Assembly (NCBI GenBank): GCA_003427395.1
Contig: BFEA01000239.1
Coordinates: forward strand, 1,222,998-1,281,596
Direction of reading: 5' to 3'
DNA from: Chara braunii
Lineage: Eukaryota > Streptophyta > Charophyceae > Charales > Characeae
DNA length: 58,599 nt
Shown: piece after piece, positions 46,801 through 58,266 of the stretch
How positions within the stretch are numbered: position 1 is the stretch's first letter
How the letters are laid out: every line of letters begins with the position of its first letter
Translations under genes and position numbers: made by a program
The notes under the pieces: model-generated
The model's database searches: none
The model's input: the letters and a program-made list of their open reading frames with translations, nothing else
Told to the model about the DNA's origin: nothing

Positions 46801-47046
46801 TTGTACAAGAAGCCAAGGAGGAATTTTGAATGCGTCTGAGGATTGTGTGGTCCTTCTGTTTAAATATTGGAGCCTAGCTTTGTTCCCCCACCTCCGTTGT
46901 TTTTTCTCACTCTTACAAAAACCCGAATCCCTGCGGCTTCCTTCCCCGGTGAACCAATACTGCAGATCGGAGATATGACAGATCTTTTGGAACCCCCGCG
47001 TATATTGTACGAGGGCGCACTTTCCCTCCGAAACTAAAGGTTTCAA

Positions 47047-47355
47047 AGAAATAATGTCAATTATTTCAAGATCATATCCCTTCTCTATTAAGGTTTTTGT
47101 TGCTTGCAGTACATGATACCGCATACGTGAATAAGTAAGTATAGTAATTTGATTTCCTGAGCGTACTAATTCAGCTTTTTCAAGAGGAACTAAGTACTCT
47201 TTCTTTGGTATATTCTCCTTAATATTGTAAAGGAGAACATTTTCAAAAAAAAGAATTGGATTTTCACTGCGAATACCTGATTTAATTAAACCTTTAGCAT
47301 TATAAGGAGTAGAACAAGCTACGATCTGAAGTCCTGGCAGTGATTGAAAATAAGA
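47047..47355 (-). pseudogene. odpB: Fragment of plastid-type pyruvate dehydrogenase E1 beta
   Basis: About 103 codons on the minus strand match the C-terminal half of the E1 beta subunit of pyruvate dehydrogenase. That enzyme decarboxylates pyruvate with TPP to feed acetyl-CoA and fatty-acid synthesis in plastids. Visible blocks are [38 protein letters not shown], then [34 protein letters not shown] and DIISLKP. The fragment is AT-rich with plastid-like codon use, unlike its flanks, and has no internal stop. It starts and ends abruptly. The longer open frame around it (46573-47388) reads into unrelated antisense retroelement DNA. It could be inserted plastid DNA or an exon of a nuclear gene. 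The plastid gene is known in red algae and some early-branching streptophytes. Confidence 0.8.
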
Positions 47356-47559
47356 GTGTCCGTTTATGGCTTTCGAGTGGGAGACCACAACGGCAAAAGA
47401 GTTAAAACTCTATTACATAAGCACCAAGGGGTGTGCTTGTTTCAAAAGAGAGAGAATGGCAGGACTGAAAGTAGGGTAAACATGAGTTTGCCTAAAGACG
47501 ATTTAGGACACAGGTATGAGACTCCTTGAGAGAAAGGAGAGAGTGACAGACGACATAGG

Positions 47560-48684
47560 GTAGGGTTGTGAGAGTAAAACTAGGGATAGACCTGGGATGT
47601 CGATCCCAGAGCTCGCTACCCATGTCTAAGGGCTTGACCCTTAGATATCAATATGTGGGAAATCGAGTGGGGGTGTTGAATCTTTGTTGACCTGTGTGTG
47701 TGCAAGTCCCTGTTTATCTACTGTATTTCAAGGAAGAGATTCTACAGAAAGGACCCAAATTTCTGTTATCATTCGATAAAAGGTCGGTTGTTACCGATTC
47801 AACTTTTCCCTTTTGACTTGATACCCACCTCTAAAGTCAAACCCTATGGTCAGTAAAACTGTCACCTGTGGTCATTGACTAAATGGTCCTAGTCACTCTC
47901 AAGGGTCCTTTTAAGAAATGTGAGGGGGTTGGGCTTACGTCTCAGGAAAAATAAGACTGTCATACATGGTTTGGGAAGTGAGGGACAAGGTCGATGGTTG
48001 ATGGTTGAAGTCGTTAGTGCATGGCATGTGAACTGTCTTTGCATTATTCTGTGCAGGTCTGTTTTGTGCGTGATTTTGGATTGAACTGGACCTGATCTGT
48101 TGAAGAGTCTCGGACACACAGCACTTGTGAAAGTGGGAAGGGTTCTCGACGGTAATAACCCCATCCTCATTATCGTCTTGTATAACTTCTATATTACCTG
48201 ATATCCAGTTAAGTCATGATGGTCTATTGAGAAAGATGAGACGCTCTTTGGTAGAAAGATGGTTTGATTGATATTAGTCAAGAGAATAATACATTACACA
48301 GTAGCGGAAATAGACTGCCTTTTAAAAGTTCGACCTGAATATCTAACGGGTCAGTTCTAGGCGTCTTACCGCGCGTACCCCATTTTATGCTACAGCGATC
48401 GAGCAAACGCCCTCGGCCGACCTACCTCTACAAAAACATGTAAAAACCTTCGCATGTGGGTCAGTAGCTCAGCAGGGATACGCCTACCTGAGGATGGTGA
48501 CATCCCCTCGGGTAGAGGTAAGTTGTACCTCGCGACGCCCCGACCTGTCGTGGGGTATCGTGAGAGGTATAGCCGACGCGCACGGTCGGAGTGGTGACTT
48601 GCAGTTTTTCAAGAAATAAATCCTGCGTGATACGACCGTGAGGTTCAGCGCTCCAAGTAGGGTGCGGGACCGCCGCGCGCGACA
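47560..48684 (+). mobile_element. LTR relic related to the LTR of element 1
   Basis: Shares ordered blocks with 19480-21024, best at its 3' end (CCGCGCGTACCCC near 48370, GGTCGGAGTGG near 48584, ending GCGCGCGACA at 48684). No PBS follows. The LINE begins directly after it, so the LTR or its element seems to have replaced the 3' end of the LINE. Confidence 0.55.
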
Positions 48685-48694
48685 TCGGGATTGC

Positions 48695-50762
48695 CTCCTA
48701 AGGGATGTGTGAGATCCGGATTCTGGTAATGTTCTTGTTTGCCCGAAGGTTGGCAGCAAGTGCTTCCATGATGAGCAAAAAAAGGAAATGGGCAAATGAG
48801 TCCTCCTGACGGACTGAACTTCCCAGACGCAGGGATGGTGTCATGCACCCATTAACTTGAACGCAGGTGGTATCATTATGGTGTAGGATCCAAACCCGGC
48901 GTCTGAAGTCTGGTCCAAAATTCATTGTTTCCAGACATTTGTTTAAGAACAGCCAGTCTACGTGATCGTAAGCTTTTTCAAAATCGATAAAGATCAATGC
49001 TACGTTCTGATGAGAGTGTCTAGTGAGTTGGAGAACCTCATGAATTAAAAGGATATTCTCTTGAATGTTCCTGTTTTCCATAAAGCCAGTTTGAGAGGGA
49101 TGGGTGATGTCTTCCATTACCGGGATCATTCTGTTAGCTAAGGCTTTTGACAACATTTTGTATATTACTGTAAGAAGTATGATAGGGGGGTAGTTGCTAA
49201 TATCAATTTTATCCACCTTTTTATATAGGAGGGTTAATACTCCTTGCCCCACTCTTTCGCCCATCTCACCCGTGGTCCATACCTCTTTATAGAAATCCAT
49301 GATATCTTGATTTAGGAAACCCCATGTAGTTTTTCAAAATTCTTTGGGGAAGCCATCAATCCCTGGTGTTTTTTCCTCCTTCATTTGCAGGAGGGCGGTC
49401 GAGATTTCCTGTTTGGAGATTGGGGTCTCTAAAGAGTCACGCTGTCGAGGTGTCAATGACTTGTTCATTGGTTCCAAAAAATCTTTTAATCGACGATCGT
49501 GGTCCTATGAGTCTGATTTATCAATGTGTGTGGTGAAAAGGTCCTTGTAGAAGTCATATGTTATCTTGGCGCACCTTGCCATGGAAACGGCCGGATCCGA
49601 TTTCATGGCTTGTGGTTCATAAAGCGCCTCGATCGTCGTTCTTTTGAAACGAGATCTAGCTAGGCTGAAAAAATGAGTGTCCATTACTCCTTCAGCTGAG
49701 AGTCTGGATAGTCTTGCCCTTATCTGGGTTCCTTGCGAACGATACTGTGCATGTTCCAATAGCTGAGCTTTTAGATCTAGTATTTTGGATTGTGATTCGT
49801 CAGAGACTGATTCCTGCCCTTGCGAAAATTGTTTCTGTTCGGCGTTCATGAGACTTTGCATTATCGCGATTTCCTGTTGGTATCGTTGTGCAGCTATATG
49901 TTTAGAATATTCATTCTATTTTTTTGCCAAAAAGAACAAACCGTTGTTAAACCATGCAATTTAAGAATCTTGTTGGGAGCGGTGGTCCTTCCAGAAGTTC
50001 CAAACTTGCTGAAGGTACTTCTGGAAGGATTTAAAATGAAGCAGAGAAGTGTTGAGTTTATAGTAGTTGGCCCCCTGATCTGGTCGTTTTCGGAAGGTCC
50101 AGACTGCCATACACATCCTGTGGTCCAGGCCGGGGTGTGGGCTGATCGGCAATATTGCTGCTAAGGTAAATCCTCCAGTTAAGTCTTCGGATGCCAAGAT
50201 TAGATCGATTCTCGATCTTGATAGTCTGCCGGGATTATTGTTTCGCAAACAAGTAAAGGCCTTTTCGGTCGGGTGACTACACCTGAAGGTATCAAAAAGT
50301 GAGAGGGGGGAGCACAAATCCCTCAGCATCCTCTCGTCCTCCTCTGCGTTGTGAGCAGTAGTACGAGGGATTCTCCAACGATCCAGCCATCTGTCTGGCG
50401 TGGCATTGAAGTCTCCTGTTAGGATTAGCGGAGCGTCAGGGATAGAGATCGTCTCGATCTTTTCGAAAAAAAAAACTTCTTTCCCGGGGAGTGTTGGGAG
50501 CGTAGATGGATACAATGCATACTATTTCTAACTCCAACATGCCCAACACCTTAACCCATCTTCCTTCCGCCTTATCCTGTTCCCAGTCGACAACCTCAAA
50601 GCGTGATTCGGGCGGAATCCATATAGCCATCCCTGCACTCCCTGGAGTAGGGGCAAAGGCTTGGTATTTTTGAAAGGGGCAAACTTGCTTGTGTGCCCTG
50701 TGATGTTCTGGTATGTCCATTAAATGGGTTTCCTGGACGCAAATTATGCCCACCCCCCGCAT
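48695..50762 (-). pseudogene. L1-type LINE ORF2: endonuclease and truncated RT
   Basis: ORF2 nicks target DNA and primes reverse transcription. The endonuclease (50762-49965, one frameshift near 50450-50515) has IICVQETHL, SIYAPNTPRE, LTGDFNATPD, SRIDLILA and GLDHRM. The usual Ser before the last DH is Leu. The N-terminal start of the nuclease is missing. A connecting stretch (49861-49340) has stops at about 49503 and at 49334-49336. The RT (49300-48698) shows DISNYPPIILLTVIYKMLSK, QTGFMENRNIQENIL, the catalytic-Asp motif FIDFEKAYDHVDW, and SVRQEDSFAHFLFLLIMEAL in place of RQGDPLSP. The sequence ends before the FADD box, so it cannot be active. Confidence 0.85.
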
Positions 50763-52972
50763 TAGGTCCCACAGGCGGATCAGCTATCTTGTCTGCCCGA
50801 ACTGATGCTTCAGGCTGGTCGGGTGTCTTGGCCGTTTCGGGGGGCTGGAACTTTTGGTGTACAATGTTCCAGACTCTATACAAAACTGATTGCCAATCCA
50901 GATTCGGGGATAGGCCTTGCCCCAGGGCTTGTTTTAGACTGGGGCTTTCGTCTAGTAAGGAGAATAGTTGTACGTAAGCCTCGTCCCAGTATGCCTCCGA
51001 TTGGTCTGTATATAGTGACTGAAGATGGCTAATTAGCCATTCTGCCAATCCCTTTAACTTAGTCTCAACATCCTCCTTCCCTTGTGACCCCCAAGCCTCA
51101 GGTGTATTGTCCATCATTTCCTCGTCCGTGGAGATCCTTGATGATTCCCAATCCATGGGCTGGGGTCCAAATGCCTGAACGAAAGGGTCTGTTGTAGAGG
51201 GTGTTTCCCCTATGGCAGGCGTGGTAGGCGTGGTTCCGGAAGGGGGGTGTTCTTGCGGGCTCTGAACCACTCGGTGGGGGTCTGCTGCTGCTGCCTCCTC
51301 CGCGGCCCGGTGTATAATCCTTTGTTGGCTATCCTCCATTCCCTTTCCTTTTTCCATCCCTTCTCCCCCCCCCCCATCTGTTTCCCCTTTACCCTTTTCC
51401 CGTTCTTGACTCTCATTTTTCCCCTCCCCCCCCCCGGTTGGCTCGCTTTGCTCCAATTCCCTGGTCCCCTGCTCGGTTGGCTGTTGGTCCCCGTTTTCTA
51501 ATGTGTCCGCAATAACCTGAAATTTGTTCTCTGTTTTTTTGGAGATGCCTCTTTTACTTTGGCTCCGTAATTTATCGTTCTTTCCTGGATGGGTTTTTTT
51601 CCTTGGGGACTGCCATAGCACTTCCACATCCGTTAGGGTGATGAAGTCCTGAGGCCTGGGTCCAAGATGAAGCTCACTCCCCCCTGCTTCGGAGTTGGTC
51701 TGTTGTGAATGTGTTGGTTTCTCGTGGTCCTTGGAGGGGGGTTTGCCAACCTTGTCCATATGTGCCTCCACTGGTTTGGGGGGAATCCATTGTTCTCGGG
51801 GCTTGGTGTTTCATTCCACAACCTCCCCTTTTTTCCATTCCCATCCCCTCACTCCACCTCCCTCTCGTGGCTCATCCACATATACCCATCCCTCGTGTCC
51901 AGCATCCGACCGTCCTCCACCGGGTGTCCTTAAGAAGGTCACGGATCAGACAACCTGTGGTTCTAATCCTTTTGGCTGGGTGATGGGGGCAGTCTGATTT
52001 TGTTGGGAGGTGGCAGTAAGCCTGGCATTTAAAACACCAGGGTCTCGTTTTATGTGCCGTGTGGATTCTGAAATCTCGCCCTCCTATTCGGAAGAGAATC
52101 ACATCGTCAATGGTGAAGATGTGACCTTTCGGAAGATCGAGGACTACCATGAGGTAATCATCCCTTGGGGTAACGTGGGGTGGGAAGGGATCGATGAAAA
52201 TCAACAATTTCGTATTTTTGGGCTAATTCCTGCACAAAGGGCCCTTGAATTTCAATGGGCACGTGACGGAATTCCACCCAGTAATGGTCAGACATTAATT
52301 GGTCCCTTTTTTCCTCTGGTCTTTGTTGTTTTGGGGGAGACAATGGGAAAATTCGGACCTCCGACCGTCCACATGGTATGCTCCACCATGTGTCCATGAT
52401 TCTTTTGTCTGAATCAAACATGCAAATTACCGTGACTACCGTAGACGAGATAGGTTGGATCAGGAAAAAGTCTCACGCCCCCTCCTCAGATCCTTTGAGG
52501 GTTGCGAGTCGTTTCCTGATCCAACCTACCTTATCATTGGTAGATTTGTATGTCGCGTCGTCATAGAAAACCCAAGTACTTGCATGGCGAGTGTATATTG
52601 CATCCCTCTCTTTGATCACATCCCCTCGAAGTGCTTTTACCCTTTGTTTTTTTCCCCCTTGGCTGATTATCTTGTCTTCTGGCTTTTTGCTAAGAAGAAA
52701 GTTGATGTTGTGGTCAGATTGTCCACCGGGATTTCCAGGTTTCCTTCCCCCTTTCCATTCCTTCCAACTGACAAGGTCTGACCAGAGTACATCTTTTTAA
52801 GCTTGTCTGCCCATGTAGTCCCCAGGGATTGACTGTTATTAACTTCTCTCCTATGTTGCACGTCTTTCATTTCCTTCAATAGCTCTGCCAGGGAGGGGGA
52901 AGATTGTGAGGGGGATTGTGCACCTTCTGTGTGGGATGTGGAGGGTGGATGGGAGGATGATGCTTCTGTCAT
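50763..52972 (-). pseudogene. L1-type LINE ORF1: DUF4283-like, zinc knuckle
   Basis: The likely start is the ATG at 52970-52972 (MTEASSSHPPSTSH). Following frames, with shifts near 52690, 52420 and 52200, give a Ser-rich N terminus, a DUF4283-like region (DHYWVEFRHVPIEIQGPFVQ), then DYLMVVLDLPKGHIFTIDDV and a CCHC-like knuckle (WCFKCQAYCHLPTKSDC). The last frame (51771-50763) is a long, hydrophilic, Glu/Gln-rich tail that runs up to ORF2. Plant L1 ORF1 proteins have this layout and bind element RNA. Confidence 0.7.
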
Positions 52973-53740
52973 GGTTACATCCTCCTTCCTCCCTTCTTCG
53001 CGCCGGGGCCGCCAATCTGACGAGTGGTGCCCATGGCGCCCTGATGCCAAATCGTCCGTGGCAGCCCTTTTCCCTTCCTAGCCTCATTTTTTAAGCTCGC
53101 CATTCTTTATTTTAAGGGATGCGACGAGCCTATACTCAGTGATTAAGTTGAAGAAAGTTGGCGTCAAGCGTACTCGTCTGTCTCCGATTTCCAGGAAAAC
53201 GACTCCCTCGCACTTTTCAACGGGGGGACCGGGGTCGAGAACTAGATTGGGAGCCTGGGAGGGAGATGGGATCAGGAAGAACCAAGACAGGGCAATAAGC
53301 ACGGGGAAGCTCAGGGTGGACAAGGTCGGGACGATGGGGGTGGGCTCCATCCCAAGAGCCTAAAAGCGTTCTACCACAACCACCAAGAACAATCACAACC
53401 TCTAGAGGATAGCCATATCTGAACAGATCGCCCGTTTTGTTTTTTGTTTTTTTTTTAACGAGATAAGACATGAGTGACATACAACGAATTGAAAGCAAAA
53501 AATCCGAACCGAAACCACCGGCTAGAAAACTTCCTGCGCAACAATTGGAAAAAAACAAAGTTCCCGTGATTAGTCCTTGAACCTAAACACGACTGGTCTC
53601 ATAACCCCCTATGCTAGGGTTACAGGGCACCACCATGCCCCATTACCGACCAGCCTGGTATAGACGGCAAGGAGTGCCTTCCTCCCTCGACAACTCCCAT
53701 TAGCTGCAAAAAGCAAAATTCCAAAATGTCAAAAGCTCCA
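52973..53740. other. 5' side of the LINE; no further gene
   Basis: Probable 5' UTR of the LINE near 52973-53350, then mixed DNA with a T run at 53440-53456. A loose word GGTTACAGGGCAxCACC near 53620 recurs near 55330 and 55455. Confidence 0.35.
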
Positions 53741-54490
53741 GTAGCGTGAATTGGTATAGGACGTTCATAAAATGCCTCGGCTTCTGACATTGAGGCCAGC
53801 AGAAAAAACAGTCGAACTCTGGAATCAACCGTCCTCGTTTAGAGTCTCAGCCGTGAGTCCAATTAGTGCTTCCACACTCACCTAGCTGCAGCGATGTGTA
53901 TTCGTTCAACACTTAACCAAAATGCAAAATTGCAAAATTACATAATCTCTAGTAGCGTGTACTGGTATAGGACGTTTCTAAAATGCCCCGGCTTCTGACA
54001 TTGAGGCCAGCAGAAAAAACAGTTAAACTCTGGTATCAACCGTCTTTGTCTAGAGTCTCACCCGAAAGGGTACAGGTGGTATTCGAATACAACCTGTTCC
54101 ACACTCACCTAGCTGCAGCGTTTTGGTTAAGTGTTGAACGAATACACATCGCTGCAGTTAAGTGTTGAACGAATACACATCGCTGCAGTTAAGTGTTGAA
54201 CGAATACACATCGTTGTAAGTTGCTTTGAACGAGAGGCACTGCCTAGGATGGTTGATGCCAGAGTCTGCTGGCCTCAAGTTCAGAAGCCGAGGCAGTTTA
54301 GGAACGTTCTATACCAGTACACGCTACTGGAGATTATGAAAATGCAAAATTGCAAAATTACATAATCTCCAGTAGCGTGTACTGGTATAGGACGTTCCTA
54401 AACTGCCTCGGCTTCTGAACTTGAGGCCAGCAGACTCTGGCATCAACCATCCTAGGCAGTTCCTCTCGTTCAAAGCAACTTACGCTCGAT
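53741..54490. repeat. Nested inverted repeats with near-perfect 123-bp palindrome
   Basis: Arms 54216-54338 and 54361-54483 are inverted copies with two mismatches seen by eye and a 22-base AT-rich spacer. Three direct 31-bp units (starting 54126, 54157, 54188; GTTAAGTGTTGAACGAATAC) are inverted relative to 53893-53918. Two further diverged copies of an arm lie at 53745-53830 and 53940-54050. This looks like a foldback or MITE-type element inserted repeatedly into itself. No gene. Confidence 0.85.
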
Positions 54491-54923
54491 ATTCCTACGC
54501 TACTTCGACTTCAGAATGGGTGTCGCAAAAGATTTTGCCTGGATTTTTTTAATTGTCGTCAGAGTGTTCCATTTGCCATTGTGCCTGTAACCAGCGTAAG
54601 ATCACTCTGGCCGTGGATGTCTTCATCTTGGTCCTTCTGATCGCAAGTACGGCTTCGACTAGCGTACTAGTTGGATAGCCCAGACTTAAGGCTTCCGAGT
54701 ACTTGATAATCTCAACCGTGTCCTTTTGTACTGACGTGTTGCATAGGATTTTGTGCAGTGTACCCAGTATGGTGAGAGATTTCGCCTTCAGAGGACCAAA
54801 GCTCTTGAAGTGTTTTATCGTCCGAAAGAGTTGCTGTTTAAAAACAGATAAATATATAAGTTCCTGCAGACAGACAAACTTGGGGCCAAATCCTGGCTAA
54901 CCCTGTCTATTTCCGATGAGATC
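54491..54923. other. No gene seen
   Basis: Unique-looking DNA with short frames only. Confidence 0.4.
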
Positions 54924-55050
54924 TTTTTTTTTTTTTTTTTTTTTTTTTTTTGGAAGACATGCTCCAATCTATTCGTGGGGAGCAGCACGTGCTGGGAATT
55001 GGGCCCAGCGTCCCATATAAAGACATGTAGAAAACAATTATTAACAAATT
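54924..55050 (-). mobile_element. SINE-like retroposon tail, copy with poly(T)/poly(A) end
   Basis: On the minus strand the conserved tail hairpins are followed by a 28-base A run (T run at 54924-54951). The first hairpin pairs GCTGGG (54991-54996) with CCCAGC (55004-55009). The stem base pair that is A-T in other copies is G-C here, so both sides changed. A head is not recognised; this may be a 5'-truncated copy. Confidence 0.55.
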
Positions 55051-55689
55051 GAAGTACCGGGGTCATTACCCGGTTTCGGCTTGAGAGTATCCTCCAAGAT
55101 CATAAACAAACTGCTGAAAATTAGGATAGATGATGAGAAAACTACGAATATAGATGATGAGAAAAACTACGAATCTTTTTTTACGATCGCTAAACACCTC
55201 CTGAAATCTACCCGCTATTCTCCGAACACTGAAGTATCTAAGGGAATTCCAGCAGATCATAACAAAGCTCACCAAAACTGATTTTTCTCTGACAAACTCA
55301 TCTAGGCCTCACGCCCCCTATCCGCTAGGTTACAGAGCAACGCGATTCACTCCAGCTCTGACCAGTGTCGTCTTGTGTCAGCAACCCCCAGCTGTCCCTT
55401 AGGATGCCCCCGCATAGCATCCCCAAATCTCTCTACAAGGCTTCATGCCCTCATCTTCAGCAAGTTACAGGGCATCACCCCGGCTCCGGCCAGCATCGTT
55501 CTGGCATGGAACAGCCACGGATCCTGAATATAACAGTCTAATTCCAGTGCAGCTTTGTACAAACCACCAACAGTCCCTTAGAGTCTTGAGAGATTCTTCA
55601 AACTACCAGGAATAACAAGGGTGCTTGTTTTGAATATCCCAGGAAGAATCAGAAAAAGTCCCAACCAAATTCAAGCAAAGGATATAGAA
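55051..55689. other. No gene seen
   Basis: Short frames only. Two loose copies of the AGGTTACAG-CA word are present. Confidence 0.35.
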
Positions 55690-56435
55690 ATTCCCCCCTT
55701 TCCCCTCATCCCCCTGCCCCACTGCTCCCTCCACCGAAAAGGACCGCCGCTGATCACTAGCACTCATCATCGGTCCCAACTTGGGACAGACCCATTTCCC
55801 CCCCCTACTCCCACAAAGGCATCCAGTTACCACCAAAAGTATGCCTCTGCCAACCCCTTGCCCCTATCTGCCTCCGTTGGGATATGATGTCGACCCATAC
55901 ATCTCCCCCAGCCCCAGAATAGGGCATCCCCCAAAATCTGCCCCGTCTCCCTTCAGGGCAATTACCTCCCTCCTTGTGAAGCCCCTGCAGAGTAGAGCTC
56001 TCCCCCAACCCACCCCCTCACCAAAAGTAATTTGTTTACACTAAAGAGGAGAACCAGAAGTCTAGATGTTGTTGTAGATCATTTCCCCCCCTCCCCTACA
56101 TCTCCCCCTGTCCCTCCGTTGCCTCCACCAAAAAGGACTGTCCTGATCACAAGCTCTCCTTATCGGCCCAAACTTGAGATATACTTGTTTCCTCCCCCTA
56201 CTTCCACTAAGGCATCCAGTTCCACCCAAAGTATGCCTCAGCCACCCCCTCACCCCTATCCGCCTCCGCTGGGATATGATGCCAACCCATACATCTCTCC
56301 CAGCCCCAGAATAGGGCAACCCCCAAAATCTGCCGCCACTCCCTCCAGGGCATTTCACCCCCCACCTTGTGAAGCCCCTGCAGAGTAGAGCTCTCCACCT
56401 TAAAACCCCAACCCCCCACCCACACAAAAATAATT
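55690..56435 (+). repeat. Tandem duplication of a proline-rich coding-like segment
   Basis: Two copies (about 55690-56045 and 56077-56435) align by eye with about 80-85% identity. On the plus strand both encode a Pro-rich peptide containing PPLGYD, then PYISPSPRIG and PPKSA. Each is open over 85-118 codons but ends at different stops. It could be a repeat unit of a Pro-rich structural protein or simple C-rich repeat DNA. No start, splice or domain evidence allows a choice. Confidence 0.5.
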
Positions 56436-56586
56436 CATTAATGCGCCCAAAGGGGAACCAGAAATTAATAGTGGTGAAAAGAAAAAACGAGCCTCAGGAG
56501 TTTTGGGAAATCAAATTCCTAAGATATGAGTGGAAGAGTAGGAAATTTATGAAAATTATGATGAAGAAAGGTAGATGACAGTTTTC

Positions 56587-56825
56587 TTTTTTTGGAGTTG
56601 CTGATGATGATGATGACAACCAACTCACCTGCTGATGTGAAAGGCAAACAAGGCTTGAAAAGCAGCATCTAATAATAACAAAATGATGATGATGATAGTA
56701 ATGATGAAAATGAAGAGAGAATGATGCTGCTGATCATACTGAAGAACAGTACCAACAGCGCCCTATGATTACAAATTGATGATGATGATGATGATGATGG
56801 TGATGGTGATGATGATGATGATGAC

Positions 56826-56864
<39 letters not shown>

Positions 56865-57470
56865 AATAATGATGATGATGATGATGATGACGCACAGCGC
56901 CCTGTGATGACAAAAGGATGATGATGGTGCTAATGACGAGCACCTTGGATGATAACCTAATGATGATGATGATAAGGGTGAGCAGCGCCCTATGACGACA
57001 AGCTTCGCCAACAGCGCCTTATGATGGTGAACTATTGATGATGGTAATGACAATGATGATGATGATAACGAGCAACCCCAGTGGCGCCCTATGAAGACAC
57101 AATGATGATGATCATCATCATGATGAGCAGCGTCGATAATGACGCCACCCATGCCTTGATGTTGATGACGAGAGGTTCCCTGATGATGATAGTGATGACA
57201 CCTGATGCTGATGACGAATCATTACCGTGATGATGATGTCGAACCACACCCTGTTGATGATGATGGTGATGATGATGATGATAACGCGCAGCACCCTGAT
57301 GATGATGACGAACCCTGACTGTGATGATGGTGTCAAACTGCACCCTGTTGATGATGGTGCTGGTGATGATCAACGCCCCGTTGCTGATGCCGAGCAGCGC
57401 CCTGATTATGCTGACGGTGATGATCAACGCCCCGTTGCTGATGCCGAGCAGCGCCCTGATTATGCTGACG
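56587..57470. repeat. (GAT)n-rich satellite region
   Basis: GATGAT tracts, densest at 56776-56889, are spaced by GCAGCGCCCT words. The last part holds an exact 54-bp tandem duplication (57362-57415 and 57416-57469). The His- or Ile-rich frames are repeat translation. Confidence 0.85.
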
Positions 57471-58250
57471 CACCCACTTCCTCATAATTGCAGTCGCCAC
57501 TGCACTCGCACTTCAGTTTACCAAGGGCTGACTCCACTGTACTCCACAGGCGTCGGCATAGCCAACGCCTCCCAGGCCATATGCCACGTGCAAAAACGCA
57601 GTAGCAATGGAGTGAAACGTAGAACTCCCAGAAGAAAAAAGCCAACAGGAGTCAGTCCATCCACCACATCAGCCTGTGACGTGGTGTGGACAAGCGCCTC
57701 CGGTCACCTGCAGGTGCGCAAAGCGCCTGGTTGAGAGAAGAGATGGCCACCGTCGCCGTCGCGCGCCTTCACCATGGCCCATACGTCTATTCCGGTTTTC
57801 AAATCTGGATGCTAAGTTGCCAACCCATTGATGATGTTCCATGAAAACTCGTCAAGTTCCACCATCACCATCAATTTGCTTTGCTCCACTCTTTGTTGAT
57901 TGTCAGTATCAAAGTCGTTGGTTTATCATAGAGACAATTTCCCACACGGGCGCAGTAGGACCCGTCAGGTAGGTAGGAAGGGGTAGGGACTTAGCTTTGG
58001 TCTGGCACATTAGTTCTGTGGCCCGAAGTAGGGCCTGTGTCGGTTCAGGCCAGAAAAGGGCCGTTTTAGGCCCACACCAGGTTCAGCCCGGCCAGGCCCT
58101 GGTACCGATAACGATTCCGGCCCTGGCCTCCATTTTTTCCCAGGCCACACTTGGACCGTCCGATTCGATCCAAGTGTACGGCCAGATTATTTCCCAGACC
58201 ATTCATTCTGGGCCTCACGTCAAGGCCAGTAGGACCTAGGAGAGGCCAGA
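57471..58250. other. No supported gene
   Basis: A frame at 57470-57734 has no motif. 58020-58210 has many GGCC words (AGGCCAG, GGCCCTGG). Nothing further can be supported. Confidence 0.4.
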
Positions 58251-58258
58251 CCAGTACT

Positions 58259-58266
58259 ATTTATAG
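58259..58266 (+). promoter_or_regulatory. Possible TATA box (TATTTATA)
   Basis: TATTTATA sits in a GC-richer context and is followed by a C/T-rich stretch where a start of transcription would fall. It could be the promoter of an LTR or of a gene beyond the window. Weak evidence. Confidence 0.25.

Noticed and set aside
46573-47388. 271-codon minus-strand frame as one complete gene
   Set aside because: Only the N-terminal part matches PDH E1 beta; the rest is antisense to retroelement DNA and matches nothing I know.
56769-57427. His-rich and Ile-rich frames
   Set aside because: Translation of GAT/ATC repeats.
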